A stretch of DNA of 64,000 nt from JOPF136 sp963773835. GTDB taxonomy: Bacteria > Acidobacteriota > Terriglobia > Acidiferrales > UBA7541. The DNA lies in NCBI GenBank assembly GCA_963773835.1, contig CAVZCQ010000004.1, forward strand, positions 930,001-994,000. Direction: 5' to 3'. Position numbers and translations under genes: made by a program. Positions 1 to 9,281 of this stretch are shown one piece after another. The notes under the pieces are model-generated. The model saw only the letters and a list, made by a program, of their open reading frames with translations. It was not told where the DNA came from and did not search any database. Position 1 is the first letter of the stretch, and each line of letters begins with the position of its first letter.

Positions 1-2
1 CT

Positions 3-1193
3 GGGTCGGGAGCGCTTCTCCGGAGCGCAGGGCTGGACCGGATTGAACTTCTGCTCGCGGGACGCAGTCTGGCCGCCTCGTTGCGCCGCAGCGCCACCCT
101 CACCGCGGCGCTCGCCACTTCCGTGGCGATGATGGCGAGCGTGGGAATCATGGTCTCGAGCTTTCGCCGCACCGTGGTGGACTGGATGAACCAGCAATTG
201 CCCGCGGACCTTTATCTGGCCCCCGCCGTGCCGCCGGCTGCCGACCGCCATCCCACTCTCGACCCGGACGTGGAAGGAATCGTGGCTCGCGTTCCGGGTG
301 TTGCGGCCGTGGGTAGTTTCCGGGCGTATTCCATCAGCTACGGCGGGTTGCCGGCCACGCTGGGTGCCAGCGATCTATCGATCGTGGCCCGCACGGGACG
401 GCTCCAATTTCTCTCCGGCAATCGCGCGGAGATTCTCTCGGGGCTGGCGGGGCGGGATGCGGTGGTGGTGAGCGAGCCGTTTGCCAACAAACATCACGTG
501 CGCGCAGGTGACTCCATCTCGCTCCCCCTCGAGGGCCGTACCGTCCGCTTCCGCCTCCTCGGGGTGTTCTACGACTACGGAAGCGAGGCGGGACTCATCC
601 TGGTGGACCACGCCACGCTGGCGAAATACCTGCCCGAGGAGCCGCCCACCAACCTGGGGATTCTTTTGTCGCCCGGCGTGGCTCCGGAGCAGGCGCGGCA
701 GCAAATTGTGCGGGCCCTGGCTGGGCATCGCGTCAGCATTTTCCTCAATCGCGAAATCCGCGCGCAGGCGATCCGCATCTTCGATCGCACCTTTGCCATC
801 ACCTACGCGCTGGAAGCCGTGGCCATCGTGGTGGCAGTGATTGGGATCGCGGGAGCCCTGCTCGCCGTGGTGATCGACCGCAGGCGCGAGCTGGGCCTGC
901 TCCGTTTTCTCGGCGCTTCGCAGCCGCAGGTGCGCGGCCTGATCGTGTGCGAGGCCGGCCTGCTCGGCCTGCTCGCCAATCTCGCGGGGCTCGGCCTCGG
1001 CATCCTGCTTTCGCTGATTTTGATTTTCGTGATCAATAAACAATCGTTCGGCTGGACGGTCCAGTTCCACTGGCCTGTGGCATTGCTGGCCGCGGGACTC
1101 GGCGGCGTGTTTGTGGCTACGCTGCTCGCCGCTCTCTACCCCGCCCGCGCCGCCGCGCGCCTGGTCCCCATAGAAGTGATTCATGAAGAATGA
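3..1193 (+). CDS. ABC transporter permease, FtsX/MacB type (5' end outside window)
   Basis: The frame is open from the first bases of the window, so only the C-terminal ~396 residues are seen. A periplasmic (MacB-PCD-like) domain of about 190 residues is followed by three or four membrane helices, the first around positions 800-865 and the last around 1070-1135. The tail reads PARAAARLVPIEVI, which matches the 'ParaaArl.PveaLr' end typical of FtsX-domain permeases. Such permeases work with a cytoplasmic ATPase in lipoprotein or antimicrobial export, or in mechanotransmission; the ATPase would be upstream of the window. An internal TTG at 81 could be miscalled as a start but lies inside the conserved N-terminal half. 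Family assignment is firm, substrate unknown. Confidence 0.85.
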   Translation, partial: GSGALLRSAGLDRIELLLAGRSLAASLRRSATLTAALATSVAMMASVGIMVSSFRRTVVDWMNQQLPADLYLAPAVPPAADRHPTLDPDVEGIVARVPGVAAVGSFRAYSISYGGLPATLGASDLSIVARTGRLQFLSGNRAEILSGLAGRDAVVVSEPFANKHHVRAGDSISLPLEGRTVRFRLLGVFYDYGSEAGLILVDHATLAKYLPEEPPTNLGILLSPGVAPEQARQQIVRALAGHRVSIFLNREIRAQAIRIFDRTFAITYALEAVAIVVAVIGIAGALLAVVIDRRRELGLLRFLGASQPQVRGLIVCEAGLLGLLANLAGLGLGILLSLILIFVINKQSFGWTVQFHWPVALLAAGLGGVFVATLLAALYPARAAARLVPIEVIHEE

Positions 1194-1244
1194 CTCGGCA
1201 AACCGCGGACCGGTTTCTTGACGGGAGCGAACTGTCGTGCCGCT

Positions 1245-1658
1245 TCAATTCTGCGAGTCACTGCGCCTCTGGAACCAAATCTCATAACCGTCGGGATCGG
1301 TCAGGTGAATCTGTTTCATCCCGTAGGGCGCCACCTTGGGAGGTCTCAACTCCACGCCTTTTGCCCGCAGGTAGTTGTACGCGCCATCCACGTCGGGACA
1401 GCCGAAGAACAACGCGGTGTCCCGGTGAGCCGCAACTCGTGCGGGATCGGGTTTTGGCGGCCGGCCAGGCGCTTCATACGCTGTGTTCAGCATGAATTCG
1501 ATCCCGTTCCAGCGGAGCAGCACCCAATCGTTGTGCGGAGAGGGCTTGCCGTCTGTCATCACCACTTCAAAACCGAGCACGTCGCAGTAGAACTTCAGCG
1601 ATGCTGGCATATCGAAAACTTGCAGCAGTGGCGCCATGCCGCGAACGTCTATGGCCAT
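1245..1658 (-). CDS. VOC family (glyoxalase/bleomycin-resistance fold) protein
   Basis: 137 residues, the normal size for a single-domain vicinal-oxygen-chelate protein. The N-terminal part (PLLQVFDMPASLKFYCDVLG) and the C-terminal part (HLTDPDGYEIWF) are the two half-signatures of the fold; DPDG followed by E on the final strand is a usual metal-ligand region. A GGAGGG ribosome site precedes the ATG. The family covers dioxygenases, lyases and drug-binding proteins and no specific substrate can be named. It stands alone, convergent with the permease upstream and in the same direction as the methyltransferase and glycosyltransferase genes. Confidence 0.85.
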   Translation of the reverse strand: MAIDVRGMAPLLQVFDMPASLKFYCDVLGFEVVMTDGKPSPHNDWVLLRWNGIEFMLNTAYEAPGRPPKPDPARVAAHRDTALFFGCPDVDGAYNYLRAKGVELRPPKVAPYGMKQIHLTDPDGYEIWFQRRSDSQN

Positions 1659-1697
1659 TTCCGCCCTCCAGCAATTTCTTCAGTCGGCCAGCGGAGT

Positions 1698-2261
1698 TTA
1701 GCTACCCGAGCGCGTGGCCACCATCAGATTGTTCAGCCCGAACTCGAACCGCCGGTGAAAGAACTGCTGGAAGCCGGCTCCGCGGAGAATTTCCTCGAGT
1801 GCGGCGACCGGGATGCGTTTCTGGTGCTCGTCGCTTTCCATTTCATCGCTTACCAAATGAATGCGGTGCAGCACGGCCAGGATGGGATCGACCATGGCCG
1901 CGGGCCAGGTCAATATGAGCGAGCCGCCGGGCGCGAGCAGGCGATACGCCTCGCGGAAAACGGGCGGGAGGTCGCGCAGGTGCTCCAGAACGGCGAGCAT
2001 CACCACGTGGTCGAAATGGCCGTCCGGAAACGGAAGCGGGGAGTACAGATCCGCCCGGATGCGCTGCCAGCGCCCGGAAGCGCCTTCCTTCACCTGATCG
2101 TCCACGCCTACGCCATAGGAAATCTTTTCGGCCGCGAAGTTCAGGAATGCGGCGTCGAGCCCGCAGCCCAGATCGCACACCCGCGCTCCCTGGCGGATGT
2201 GCGGATATGCGGCGCGGAAGCGCATCCAGGCGATGAAATGGTCGGTTCCCGTGTATGGCAT
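1698..2261 (-). CDS. class I SAM-dependent methyltransferase
   Basis: 187 residues. The SAM-binding motif I is VCDLGCGLDA (residues ~28-37), followed by a post-II/III stretch PLPFPDGHFDHVVMLAVLEH that is characteristic of Methyltransf_11/25 proteins. Its ATG directly abuts the stop codon of the glycosyltransferase gene, so the two are translationally coupled. That coupling suggests it modifies the product of, or a lipid-linked glycan made with, the upstream GT2 enzyme, but this is inference from position only. It is somewhat short for the family, with a small C-terminal substrate cap. Confidence 0.85.
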   Translation of the reverse strand: MPYTGTDHFIAWMRFRAAYPHIRQGARVCDLGCGLDAAFLNFAAEKISYGVGVDDQVKEGASGRWQRIRADLYSPLPFPDGHFDHVVMLAVLEHLRDLPPVFREAYRLLAPGGSLILTWPAAMVDPILAVLHRIHLVSDEMESDEHQKRIPVAALEEILRGAGFQQFFHRRFEFGLNNLMVATRSGS

Positions 2262-3437
2262 TTATTTCAGGTCGTAGTCGCCCATATAGGTGCCGCGGCT
2301 GATTCCCAGCATGCTCAGAAAAAACGAGCCAAATGTCACTTGCAAGCCGATGAACATCCACATGGCCCAGAACAGCACCCCGCGCACCTGGTGCAGCGCG
2401 CCGAATCCTTCCGCGGCCCACTGCCACGTGATCCACGCGCATCCCGCGAAACCCATTAGGAAGAGCGAACCGCCCAGCAGCAGCCCGCCTTCGAACGTGA
2501 CTTTCCGCAACACTCGTTCGAGCGCCACCTGGCCGTGGTTGAATCGTTCGGCGTAGCTGAACACTTTGGCGAACATCCCGATGGAAAGGATCTGCAGCCC
2601 GATGAGCGTAAAAAATACCCCGAAAATCATGGTGTGAATGTCCAGGACCACGTGTGCCGTGAGGTGCCGCGGGCCGGGCAGCAGCCAGAAGACCAGAAAC
2701 AGGCCGAAGGCGAGCAGAATACCGCCGGGAAGCAGGAACAGCCAGTTCGGGGCGTAGAGCAGCATGAAACGCAGATGCCGCCAGCCGTCGTGAAAGCTGC
2801 GCAGGTGCGGAGGGCGGCCGCGCTTGTCGGGCCACAGCGTGATGGGAATCTGGGTCATCCGCGCGCCGAGTTGCGCCGCTTTGATCACGAATTCCGACGC
2901 GAACTCCATTCCCGTGCTGCGCAGGTCCATTTGGTCGTAAATGGCGCGGGTGAAACCGCGCATGCCGCAGTGCGCGTCGCCGATGTGGGCGCCGAAGAGC
3001 AGGTTCAGGAGCGCGGACAGGCCGGGGTTGCCGATGTATTTGTGGTGCCAGGGCATGGCGCCGGGTTTAATCTCGCCGCGGAAGCGGTTGCCCATCACCA
3101 CGTCGAAGCCTTTGCGCCATTCCGCCGCGAAACGGGGCACCTCGCTGAAATCGTAGCTGTCGTCGGCATCCCCCATGACGATGAAGGCGCCGTGGGCCGC
3201 GGCGATGCCCGCGCGCAGGGCGGAGCCGTAGCCTCGCTGCGTGACGTGCACCACGCGCGCTCCCAGCTCTGCCGCGACTTCCGCGGAGCCGTCCGTGGAC
3301 CCGTTGTCCGCCACAATCACCTCGCCGCGCAGTCCCGTGGCGCGGAAAGAATCCACCGCCTTCTGGACGCAGGCGCGGATGGAATTGGCCTCGTTCAGGC
3401 ACGGAATCACCACGGATACTTCGAGGGGTTCGGCCAT
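2262..3437 (-). CDS. glycosyltransferase family 2 with C-terminal membrane helices (DPM/polyprenyl-P-sugar synthase-like)
   Basis: 391 residues. The N-terminal ~215 residues are a GT-A fold: SVVIPCLNEANSI, the nucleotide-sugar loop ADNGSTDGS, and the metal-binding DXD equivalent MGDADDSYDF. Residues ~225-390 hold about four membrane helices, ending in the cytosol. This arrangement is seen in dolichyl/undecaprenyl-phosphate mannose or glucose synthases, which charge the lipid carrier used by GT-C enzymes in the membrane. Two probable GT-C proteins are encoded divergently just downstream (3613-7195), which fits a donor/acceptor pairing. Start ATG at 3437 has a weak GAGG site. Confidence 0.88.
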   Translation of the reverse strand: MAEPLEVSVVIPCLNEANSIRACVQKAVDSFRATGLRGEVIVADNGSTDGSAEVAAELGARVVHVTQRGYGSALRAGIAAAHGAFIVMGDADDSYDFSEVPRFAAEWRKGFDVVMGNRFRGEIKPGAMPWHHKYIGNPGLSALLNLLFGAHIGDAHCGMRGFTRAIYDQMDLRSTGMEFASEFVIKAAQLGARMTQIPITLWPDKRGRPPHLRSFHDGWRHLRFMLLYAPNWLFLLPGGILLAFGLFLVFWLLPGPRHLTAHVVLDIHTMIFGVFFTLIGLQILSIGMFAKVFSYAERFNHGQVALERVLRKVTFEGGLLLGGSLFLMGFAGCAWITWQWAAEGFGALHQVRGVLFWAMWMFIGLQVTFGSFFLSMLGISRGTYMGDYDLK

Positions 3438-3612
3438 GGCCTCGCAATCCTTTTGAAAGGATCAGCGCTGCGCGCAGCATAGCAACAAACAGCCGAATCC
3501 GGCGACGCGAAACTCCTGCGCGCTTGCAATCCCGGCAACAGTTGCGGGAAATGAATCAATGTGCGAGGGAGCGGCTTTACGCGCCCCGGCGCGCCACTTA
3601 CTATGATTCCCG

Positions 3613-5334
3613 GTGGCGTTCGAACTTCAGTTGCTGCTGGAGATGTACTTCCCACCGGCGTTCCGCCTGCTCGCCATATTGCTGCTCATCGCCTGGTTCT
3701 GGCCGCTCGCCGGCGACCGCATGTTTGCGGCCGTGGAGCGTTGGGGCAGCCGCGTGGCGGCCCACCGTGCGGCGTCCGTCGCCATCGCGGCGCTGCTTCT
3801 CGGCGGGGTACGCTTCGCGCTGCTGCCCGTGGACCCGATTCCGGTGCCCGCCGTGCAGGATGGATTCTCCTACCTGCTCGCCGGCGACACCTACGCGCAC
3901 TGGCGGCTCACCAATCCGCCCCATCCACTCCCCATCTTCTTCGAGGCCGCGCACGTCAACATGCTCCCCTCCTACATGTCCAAATATCCTCCGGCGCAGG
4001 GCGCGGCTCTGGCCCTCGGCGAATGGCTCGGCCATCCCTGGTTCGGTGTGCTGCTGAGCGTAGCGGCCATGTGCGCCGCCATCACCTGGATGTTGCAGGG
4101 ATGGATGCCTGCCCGCTGGGCCCTGGTGGGAGGAGTGCTGGCAGCGGCGAGATTCGTGGCCGGCTGGGTCTATGGGATGAACTACTGGCTGGAAAGCTAC
4201 TGGGGCGGGGCGGTGACCGCCATCGGCGGCGCGCTGGCTCTCGGCGCACTCCCCCGGCTGATGCGGCAGCGTCGCGCGCGCGATGCCATCGTTCTGGGCG
4301 TGGGCATCGCCATCCTGGCCAACAGCCGGCCGTACGAAGGCCTCGTTTTTTGCCTCCCGCTGGCCGCTGCATTGGGCTGGTGGTTGCTGCGGCGCGACCC
4401 CACTTCGGCGGCCACCGCGCGATGGAAGGCGCTGGCGCCCGTCATCGCTGTGCTGGTGCTCACCGGCACGTTTATGGCCTACAACAACTGGCGAGTGACG
4501 GGGAATGCGCTGCTGTTTCCCTACATGGTGAACGATCGCACCTACGTCTCGACGCCCCATTTCACCTGGATGACGCTCCAGCCGCCGCGCCCTCTCGCCA
4601 ACCCGCAGATGGACGCCATTTTCAACGGATGGTGCCGCACGGTCTGGCAGAGGGAGCGGTTCAGGTTCACCTGGAGCGGCATCCACTGGGGACTGCTGCG
4701 GAAATTGGACCGGCTGTGGGAGTTTTACCTCCCCGTGGGATTTCTGCTGCCGGTAGCTCTGGCGTGGCGCCGGCTGCTGCACAACCGGAAAGCGCTCTAT
4801 CTCTTCGCCATGTGCGCGTGCACCGTGCTGGGTATGGTTCCGGTGGTGTGGTTCCAGCCGCATTACGCAGCGGCGATGACGGGCGCGGTGGTTGCAATCA
4901 GCGTGCTGGCCTTGCGCTATCTGAGGCTGTGGAGGCCGCAGGGACGCCCTGCGGGAATCGGCCTGACGCGCGCCCTGGTGGTCTTTCATCTCCTTTTGGT
5001 GCCCATAAATATCCTGCCCATCCGGGTGGGCAGAAGCATCCATGTGGCAACTCCGCTGTGGGCCTTCGAACGGGCGCTGTTCGCATCCGAGCTTGAAAAA
5101 ATGCCCGGTCAGCACCTCGTGCTGGTGCGCTATTCCCCCGAGCACAATCCGAACGAGCAATGGGTATACAACCGCGCGGACATCGATGCCGCAAAGGTGG
5201 TCTGGGCGCAGGAGATTCCCGGGCTGGACCTGCGGCCCCTGCTCGACTACTTCCCCGGGCGGACAGTGTGGCTCCTAACCGTCGATTCGCACCCGACCCA
5301 GCTTCAGCCCTATGCGCCCGCGCGCGCGCCGTGA
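3613..5334 (+). CDS. polytopic membrane protein, probable GT-C glycosyltransferase, tandem copy A
   Basis: 573 codons from a GTG start at 3613. About ten to twelve hydrophobic helices alternate with short loops. Near residues 75-120 there is a conserved luminal-type loop with acidic and aromatic residues (DGFSYLLAGDTYAH, then NPPHPLPIFFE and YMSKYPPAQG), comparable in position to the catalytic Asp loop of PMT/ArnT-type GT-C enzymes. It is not a textbook PMT_2 protein, so the function is inferred. A copy of exactly the same length follows at 5477-7195 with long near-identical stretches in the nucleotide sequence. The adjacent divergent GT2 gene could supply its lipid-linked sugar donor. Confidence 0.75.
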   Translation: MAFELQLLLEMYFPPAFRLLAILLLIAWFWPLAGDRMFAAVERWGSRVAAHRAASVAIAALLLGGVRFALLPVDPIPVPAVQDGFSYLLAGDTYAHWRLTNPPHPLPIFFEAAHVNMLPSYMSKYPPAQGAALALGEWLGHPWFGVLLSVAAMCAAITWMLQGWMPARWALVGGVLAAARFVAGWVYGMNYWLESYWGGAVTAIGGALALGALPRLMRQRRARDAIVLGVGIAILANSRPYEGLVFCLPLAAALGWWLLRRDPTSAATARWKALAPVIAVLVLTGTFMAYNNWRVTGNALLFPYMVNDRTYVSTPHFTWMTLQPPRPLANPQMDAIFNGWCRTVWQRERFRFTWSGIHWGLLRKLDRLWEFYLPVGFLLPVALAWRRLLHNRKALYLFAMCACTVLGMVPVVWFQPHYAAAMTGAVVAISVLALRYLRLWRPQGRPAGIGLTRALVVFHLLLVPINILPIRVGRSIHVATPLWAFERALFASELEKMPGQHLVLVRYSPEHNPNEQWVYNRADIDAAKVVWAQEIPGLDLRPLLDYFPGRTVWLLTVDSHPTQLQPYAPARAP

Positions 5335-5476
5335 CGTGGAATTGCCGCAGCCAGGCCCTGGCACTCGCACAACACCGCGGGCAGCATTCGGTTCCCTCTG
5401 AGTTGCTCGGCGTGAACCTGTCGCGCGCTCTACAGCTTTACGCATCCTCCCGCCGAACATACTATGGATTCCCGTG

Positions 5477-7195
5477 ATGTTCAGTCTGGCCGGACGCTTC
5501 ACCCACTACGACATTCTGGTCTATCGCCTGCTGGCCGCACTGCTGGTGCTGGCCTGGTACTGGCCTCTCGCCGGCAACCGAGTCTTCGCCGCCATCGAAG
5601 GGTGGGGCAGGCGCGTGGCGGCCCACCGCGCGGCCTCCGTGGCGTGCGTGGGGCTGGTCGTCGTGTTGCTGCGCCTCGCGCTCCTTCCCATCGACGCGAT
5701 TCCGTTGCCCACCATCCTCGATGAGTTCTCCTACCTGCTCGCCGGCGACACCTACGCGCACCTGCGGCTCACCAATCCGCCCCATCCACTCCCCATCTTC
5801 TTCGAGGCCGCGCACGTCAACATGTTTCCCACCTACATGTCCAAATATCCTCCGGCGCAGGGCGCCGCCCTGGCCCTCGGCGAATGGCTCGGGCATCCCT
5901 GGTTCGGCGTGTTGCTCAGCGTGGCGGCCATGTGCGCCGCCATCACCTGGATGTTGCAGGGATGGATGCCCGCGCGCTGGGCCCTCGTGGGAGGCGCGCT
6001 GGCAGCGGCCAGATTTTCCGCCGGTTACGGCTACGCGATGAACTACTGGCTGGGAAGCTATTGGGGCGGCGCGGTGACCGCCATCGGCGGCGCGCTGGCT
6101 CTCGGTGCGCTCCCCCGGTTGATGCGGCAGCGCCGTGCCCGCGACGGGATCCTGCTGGGCCTGGGCATCGCCATCCTGGCCAACAGCCGGCCGTACGAAG
6201 GCCTCGTTTTTTGCCTCCCGCTGACCGCAGCATTGGGCTGGTGGTTGCTTCGGCGCAGCCCCACGCAGGCTGCCACCGCGCGATGGAAGGCGCTCGTGCC
6301 TGTTGCCGCTGTGCTCGTGCTCACTGGCGCGTTTATGGCTTACAACAACTGGCGCGTCACCGGCGACGCCATGCTGTTTCCGTATGTGGACAACGACCGC
6401 GTTTACGTCTCTACCCCCCATTTCGCCTGGCAGACCCTCCGGCCGCCGCTTCCCCTTAGCAACCCGCAGATGGCTGACATCTTCAATGGCTGGTGCCGAA
6501 ACGTGTGGCAGCGCGAACGGTTCACTTTCACGAAGAACGGCATCCAATGGGGGTTGGTGCATAAACTGGAGGCCCTGCAACAGTTCTATTTGCCGGTGGG
6601 ACTCCTGCTACCTGTGCTGCTGGCGTGGCGCCGGCTGCTGCACAACCGGAAGGCGCTGTTCCTGTTCGCGGCGTGCGCAGTCACGGCGCTGGCGCTGATT
6701 CCAGTAGTGTGGTTCCAGCGCCATTACGCTGCGGCGATGACGGGCGCAGCAGCCGGACTGACCATGATGGGATTGCGTTACTTGAGGACGTGGAAGCCGA
6801 AGGGCCGCCCGGTGGGCATCGGACTGACCCGCGCACTCGTGCTCGGCAACCTGCTGCTGGTCCCTATGAACCTGATGCTGGCGGGAGCCGGCAGCAGCAT
6901 CCAGAACCCGGCCCCGCGCTGGGCGAGCGAGAGAGCGAGGATAGCCACGGAGCTGGAATCCATGCCGGGACCGCAACTCGTTTTGGTGCATTACGCACCC
7001 GGCCACAACTCCGCCCAGGAATGGGTGTACAACCGCGCGGACATCGACTCCTCGAAGGTCGTGTGGGCCCTGGAAATCCCCGGGCAGGATTTGCGTCCCC
7101 TGCTCGATTATTATCACGACCGGAGGGTGTGGCGCGTGGACGCGGACTCGCAGCCGGCGCAACTCGAGCCTTTCGAGAAAGGCCATACGCCATGA
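5477..7195 (+). CDS. polytopic membrane protein, probable GT-C glycosyltransferase, tandem copy B
   Basis: Paralogue of the gene at 3613, same overall length, aligned end to end without large gaps. Either the GTG at 5474 or the ATG at 5477 starts it; the ATG is given here. The same loop appears as DEFSYLLAGDTYAH and YMSKYPPAQG, so the proposed catalytic acidic residue is shared, while G at the second position of copy A is E here. Identity is highest in the first half and falls in the C-terminal soluble segment, which suggests the two copies have diverged in acceptor or donor specificity while exchanging their membrane core. Its stop codon overlaps the ATG of the following secreted protein (ATGA), so the two are co-translated. 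Confidence 0.75.
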   Translation: MFSLAGRFTHYDILVYRLLAALLVLAWYWPLAGNRVFAAIEGWGRRVAAHRAASVACVGLVVVLLRLALLPIDAIPLPTILDEFSYLLAGDTYAHLRLTNPPHPLPIFFEAAHVNMFPTYMSKYPPAQGAALALGEWLGHPWFGVLLSVAAMCAAITWMLQGWMPARWALVGGALAAARFSAGYGYAMNYWLGSYWGGAVTAIGGALALGALPRLMRQRRARDGILLGLGIAILANSRPYEGLVFCLPLTAALGWWLLRRSPTQAATARWKALVPVAAVLVLTGAFMAYNNWRVTGDAMLFPYVDNDRVYVSTPHFAWQTLRPPLPLSNPQMADIFNGWCRNVWQRERFTFTKNGIQWGLVHKLEALQQFYLPVGLLLPVLLAWRRLLHNRKALFLFAACAVTALALIPVVWFQRHYAAAMTGAAAGLTMMGLRYLRTWKPKGRPVGIGLTRALVLGNLLLVPMNLMLAGAGSSIQNPAPRWASERARIATELESMPGPQLVLVHYAPGHNSAQEWVYNRADIDSSKVVWALEIPGQDLRPLLDYYHDRRVWRVDADSQPAQLEPFEKGHTP

Positions 7196-8364
7196 TGCGC
7201 CGTACGCTCGCCGCCTGTATCGCCGTCCTGTTCGCGTCCACCCCTGCCGCTCCCGCTGTAGGCTACCAGTGGGAATTGGCGCTTCCGGGATACCGCTACG
7301 AATTCCCGCGCGACCATTTCAATCATCCGGGCTACCAGACGGAGTGGTGGTACTACACGGGAAACCTGAAATCTCCGGAAGGGCGCCGTTTCGGCTTCGA
7401 ACTCACCTTCTTCCGCCAGGGCATGGTTCAGCCAGTCCCGCCCCCTGCAGAGGCAAATCCAAAGCGGCCCCGGACTGGTGACGCCGCGCCTGCGTCCTCC
7501 GAGAGATGGCGAGTGAACGACATCTGGATGGCGCATCTCGCGCTTTCCGATCTGGATGGCGCGCAGTTCTACCATGAGGAACGGCTGAATCGCGCAGGGC
7601 CCGGGCTGGCGGGCGCGGATCTCGCCACGCGCCGAATCTGGAACGGCAATTGGGAGGTGCGCTTCGACGTCGCCGCGGCAGGCGCTCAGCCCGTGCAGCA
7701 ACTTCAGGCTGTGGCCGATGAGTTCACGCTGCGGCTTGCCCTGCACTCTCAAAAGCCCCCGGTAATCAACGGCGTCGACGGCGTCAGCCAAAAAGCGGCC
7801 GGCCGCGGACAGGCATCGCACTACATTTCGTATACGCGGCTGGAAGCCAGCGGAAAATTGGAAATCGGCGGCCGCACCTTCTCCGTATCCGGTCTGGCCT
7901 GGATGGACCACGAATTCTTTTCGAACCAGCTCACCCCGGACCAGATTGGCTGGGACTGGTTCAGCATCCAACTCGACAACGGCGAGGAGTTGATGCTCTT
8001 CCGCCTGCGCCGCCGCGACGGCGCCGTGGACCCCTACTCCGCCGGCACCTTTGTGGATTCGAAAGGTACCAACCGTCACCTCAGCGTCTCGCAGTTTTCG
8101 CTCCTTCCCGGCGCCACCTGGACCAGTCCCGCGAACCGGGCGCAATATCCCGTGCATTGGACGATCCGCGTCCCCAGCCTCGCCCTGGAGCTTTCCGCGT
8201 CCACTCCGCTCGACTCACAGGAATTGGTCAGCCGCAACCCCTTCTGGCCCACATATTGGGAAGGCGCCATCACTCTCCATGGCGTGCGTGGCGGACTGAC
8301 GGTTTCCGGCGTCGGCTATCTCGAAATGACGGGCTACGATCGGGCGGTCCAATTACAGCATTGA
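7192..8364 (+). CDS. secreted CrtC/AttH-like lipocalin-fold protein (predicted secreted hydrolase)
   Basis: 390 residues. A signal peptide covers residues 1-23 (MMRRTLAACIAVLF..., then APAVG). The mature protein begins with DHFNHPGYQTEWWYYTGNL, the signature of the AttH/CrtC (carotenoid 1,2-hydratase) double-lipocalin family, and carries the family's WMDHEF motif near residue 240. Homologues in non-carotenoid bacteria are of unknown function and are often called predicted secreted hydrolases; no carotenoid genes are nearby. The ATG overlaps the stop of the upstream membrane protein, which ties it to the GT-C pair. An extended reading frame upstream of 7192 is open but non-homologous and is not part of the gene. 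Confidence 0.85.
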   Translation: MMRRTLAACIAVLFASTPAAPAVGYQWELALPGYRYEFPRDHFNHPGYQTEWWYYTGNLKSPEGRRFGFELTFFRQGMVQPVPPPAEANPKRPRTGDAAPASSERWRVNDIWMAHLALSDLDGAQFYHEERLNRAGPGLAGADLATRRIWNGNWEVRFDVAAAGAQPVQQLQAVADEFTLRLALHSQKPPVINGVDGVSQKAAGRGQASHYISYTRLEASGKLEIGGRTFSVSGLAWMDHEFFSNQLTPDQIGWDWFSIQLDNGEELMLFRLRRRDGAVDPYSAGTFVDSKGTNRHLSVSQFSLLPGATWTSPANRAQYPVHWTIRVPSLALELSASTPLDSQELVSRNPFWPTYWEGAITLHGVRGGLTVSGVGYLEMTGYDRAVQLQH

Positions 8365-8421
8365 TCGACCGCACTCGGCGGTTATGATGATTCGCCGGAA
8401 ATGCACACGCCTGGAGTCACC

Positions 8422-9132
8422 ATGAGCGCCGAGGTTTCGCGCAGAACATTTCTAGCCGCGGCCGGCGCCGCACTGGTTGCCCCGCGCATGCTGTTCGGGA
8501 AGGATCCCGTGCCTGCCATGCTGGACCACATCCTGCTGGGCTCGAAGGACCTCGGCAAAGGCATCGAACTCGTCGCGGAGAGCACCGGGGTCCACGCTGC
8601 GTTCGGGGGAGTCCATCCGGGCCGGGGCACGCGCAACGCGCTCGTCAGTCTAGGGCCGCGAAGCTACCTCGAAATCATCGCGCCCGACCCGCAGCAGCCC
8701 TCCGCGCCCGACATTTACGGCCTGCACTCGCTCGCTGGTCCGCGATTGATCGGCTGGGCCGTCCATCCCGCAAGCATCGAAGAACAGGCACGGCGCCTCA
8801 CCGAGGCGGGAATTGCCTATGACGGCCCGTCCCCCGGCTCGCGGAATCGTCCCGATGGCGGCGTGCTCCATTGGATGACGCTCCGCCTCAAAGACGACCG
8901 ACACGGGCTGCTGCCGTTTTTCATCGAGTGGAGCGCCCACTCGCTGCATCCCGCCGCCGACGCCCCGGGAGGCTGCCGGCTGGACCGCTTCGAAGCCGCA
9001 TCACCTGATCCGGGCGAGCTCAGCAAAACGTTCGCGCGTCTGGGAATCGATGTTCGCGTCGCAAAAGGCGACCGGCAACAGCTCCGGGCCACCATCGACG
9101 GGCCCCACGGCGGACTCTCCCTCTCCTCATGA
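8422..9132 (+). CDS. Tat-exported glyoxalase-like (VOC) protein
   Basis: About 236 residues from the ATG at 8422, which has a TGGAG site seven bases upstream; an in-frame ATG at 8401 is possible but lacks one. The N-terminus carries a twin-arginine signal (SRRTFLAAAG, then a hydrophobic run and APRMLFG), so export is in folded form. The rest matches the Glyoxalase_3 type of VOC domain: MLDHILLGSKDLGKGIEL at the first strand and a second half with the pattern HWMTLRL. Enzymatic activity is unknown. The gene follows the CrtC-like gene by 57 bases and may be in the same transcript. Confidence 0.8.
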   Translation: MSAEVSRRTFLAAAGAALVAPRMLFGKDPVPAMLDHILLGSKDLGKGIELVAESTGVHAAFGGVHPGRGTRNALVSLGPRSYLEIIAPDPQQPSAPDIYGLHSLAGPRLIGWAVHPASIEEQARRLTEAGIAYDGPSPGSRNRPDGGVLHWMTLRLKDDRHGLLPFFIEWSAHSLHPAADAPGGCRLDRFEAASPDPGELSKTFARLGIDVRVAKGDRQQLRATIDGPHGGLSLSS

Positions 9133-9281
9133 CCTCTGTGGCGCAGCCGCTCCTGCGTGCCCTGACGAAGGAAGGGGCTGCGCTCCGGCCACGCACATCT
9201 CCCGCGAGCCCGACTTCCCGTTAGGAATGCTGGACCGGCGTCTGAGGCCGCAGACCGTGCCCCGCTGAGCGCCATCTGCGT

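Noticed and set aside
1218..2459. Plus-strand open frame spanning the VOC and methyltransferase genes
   Set aside because: Antisense shadow; the minus strand has two proteins with clear signatures and coupled starts.
3601..5160. Long minus-strand open frame opposite the membrane protein, and a similar one at 5462-6580
   Set aside because: Both mirror the plus-strand tandem genes and have artefactual composition.
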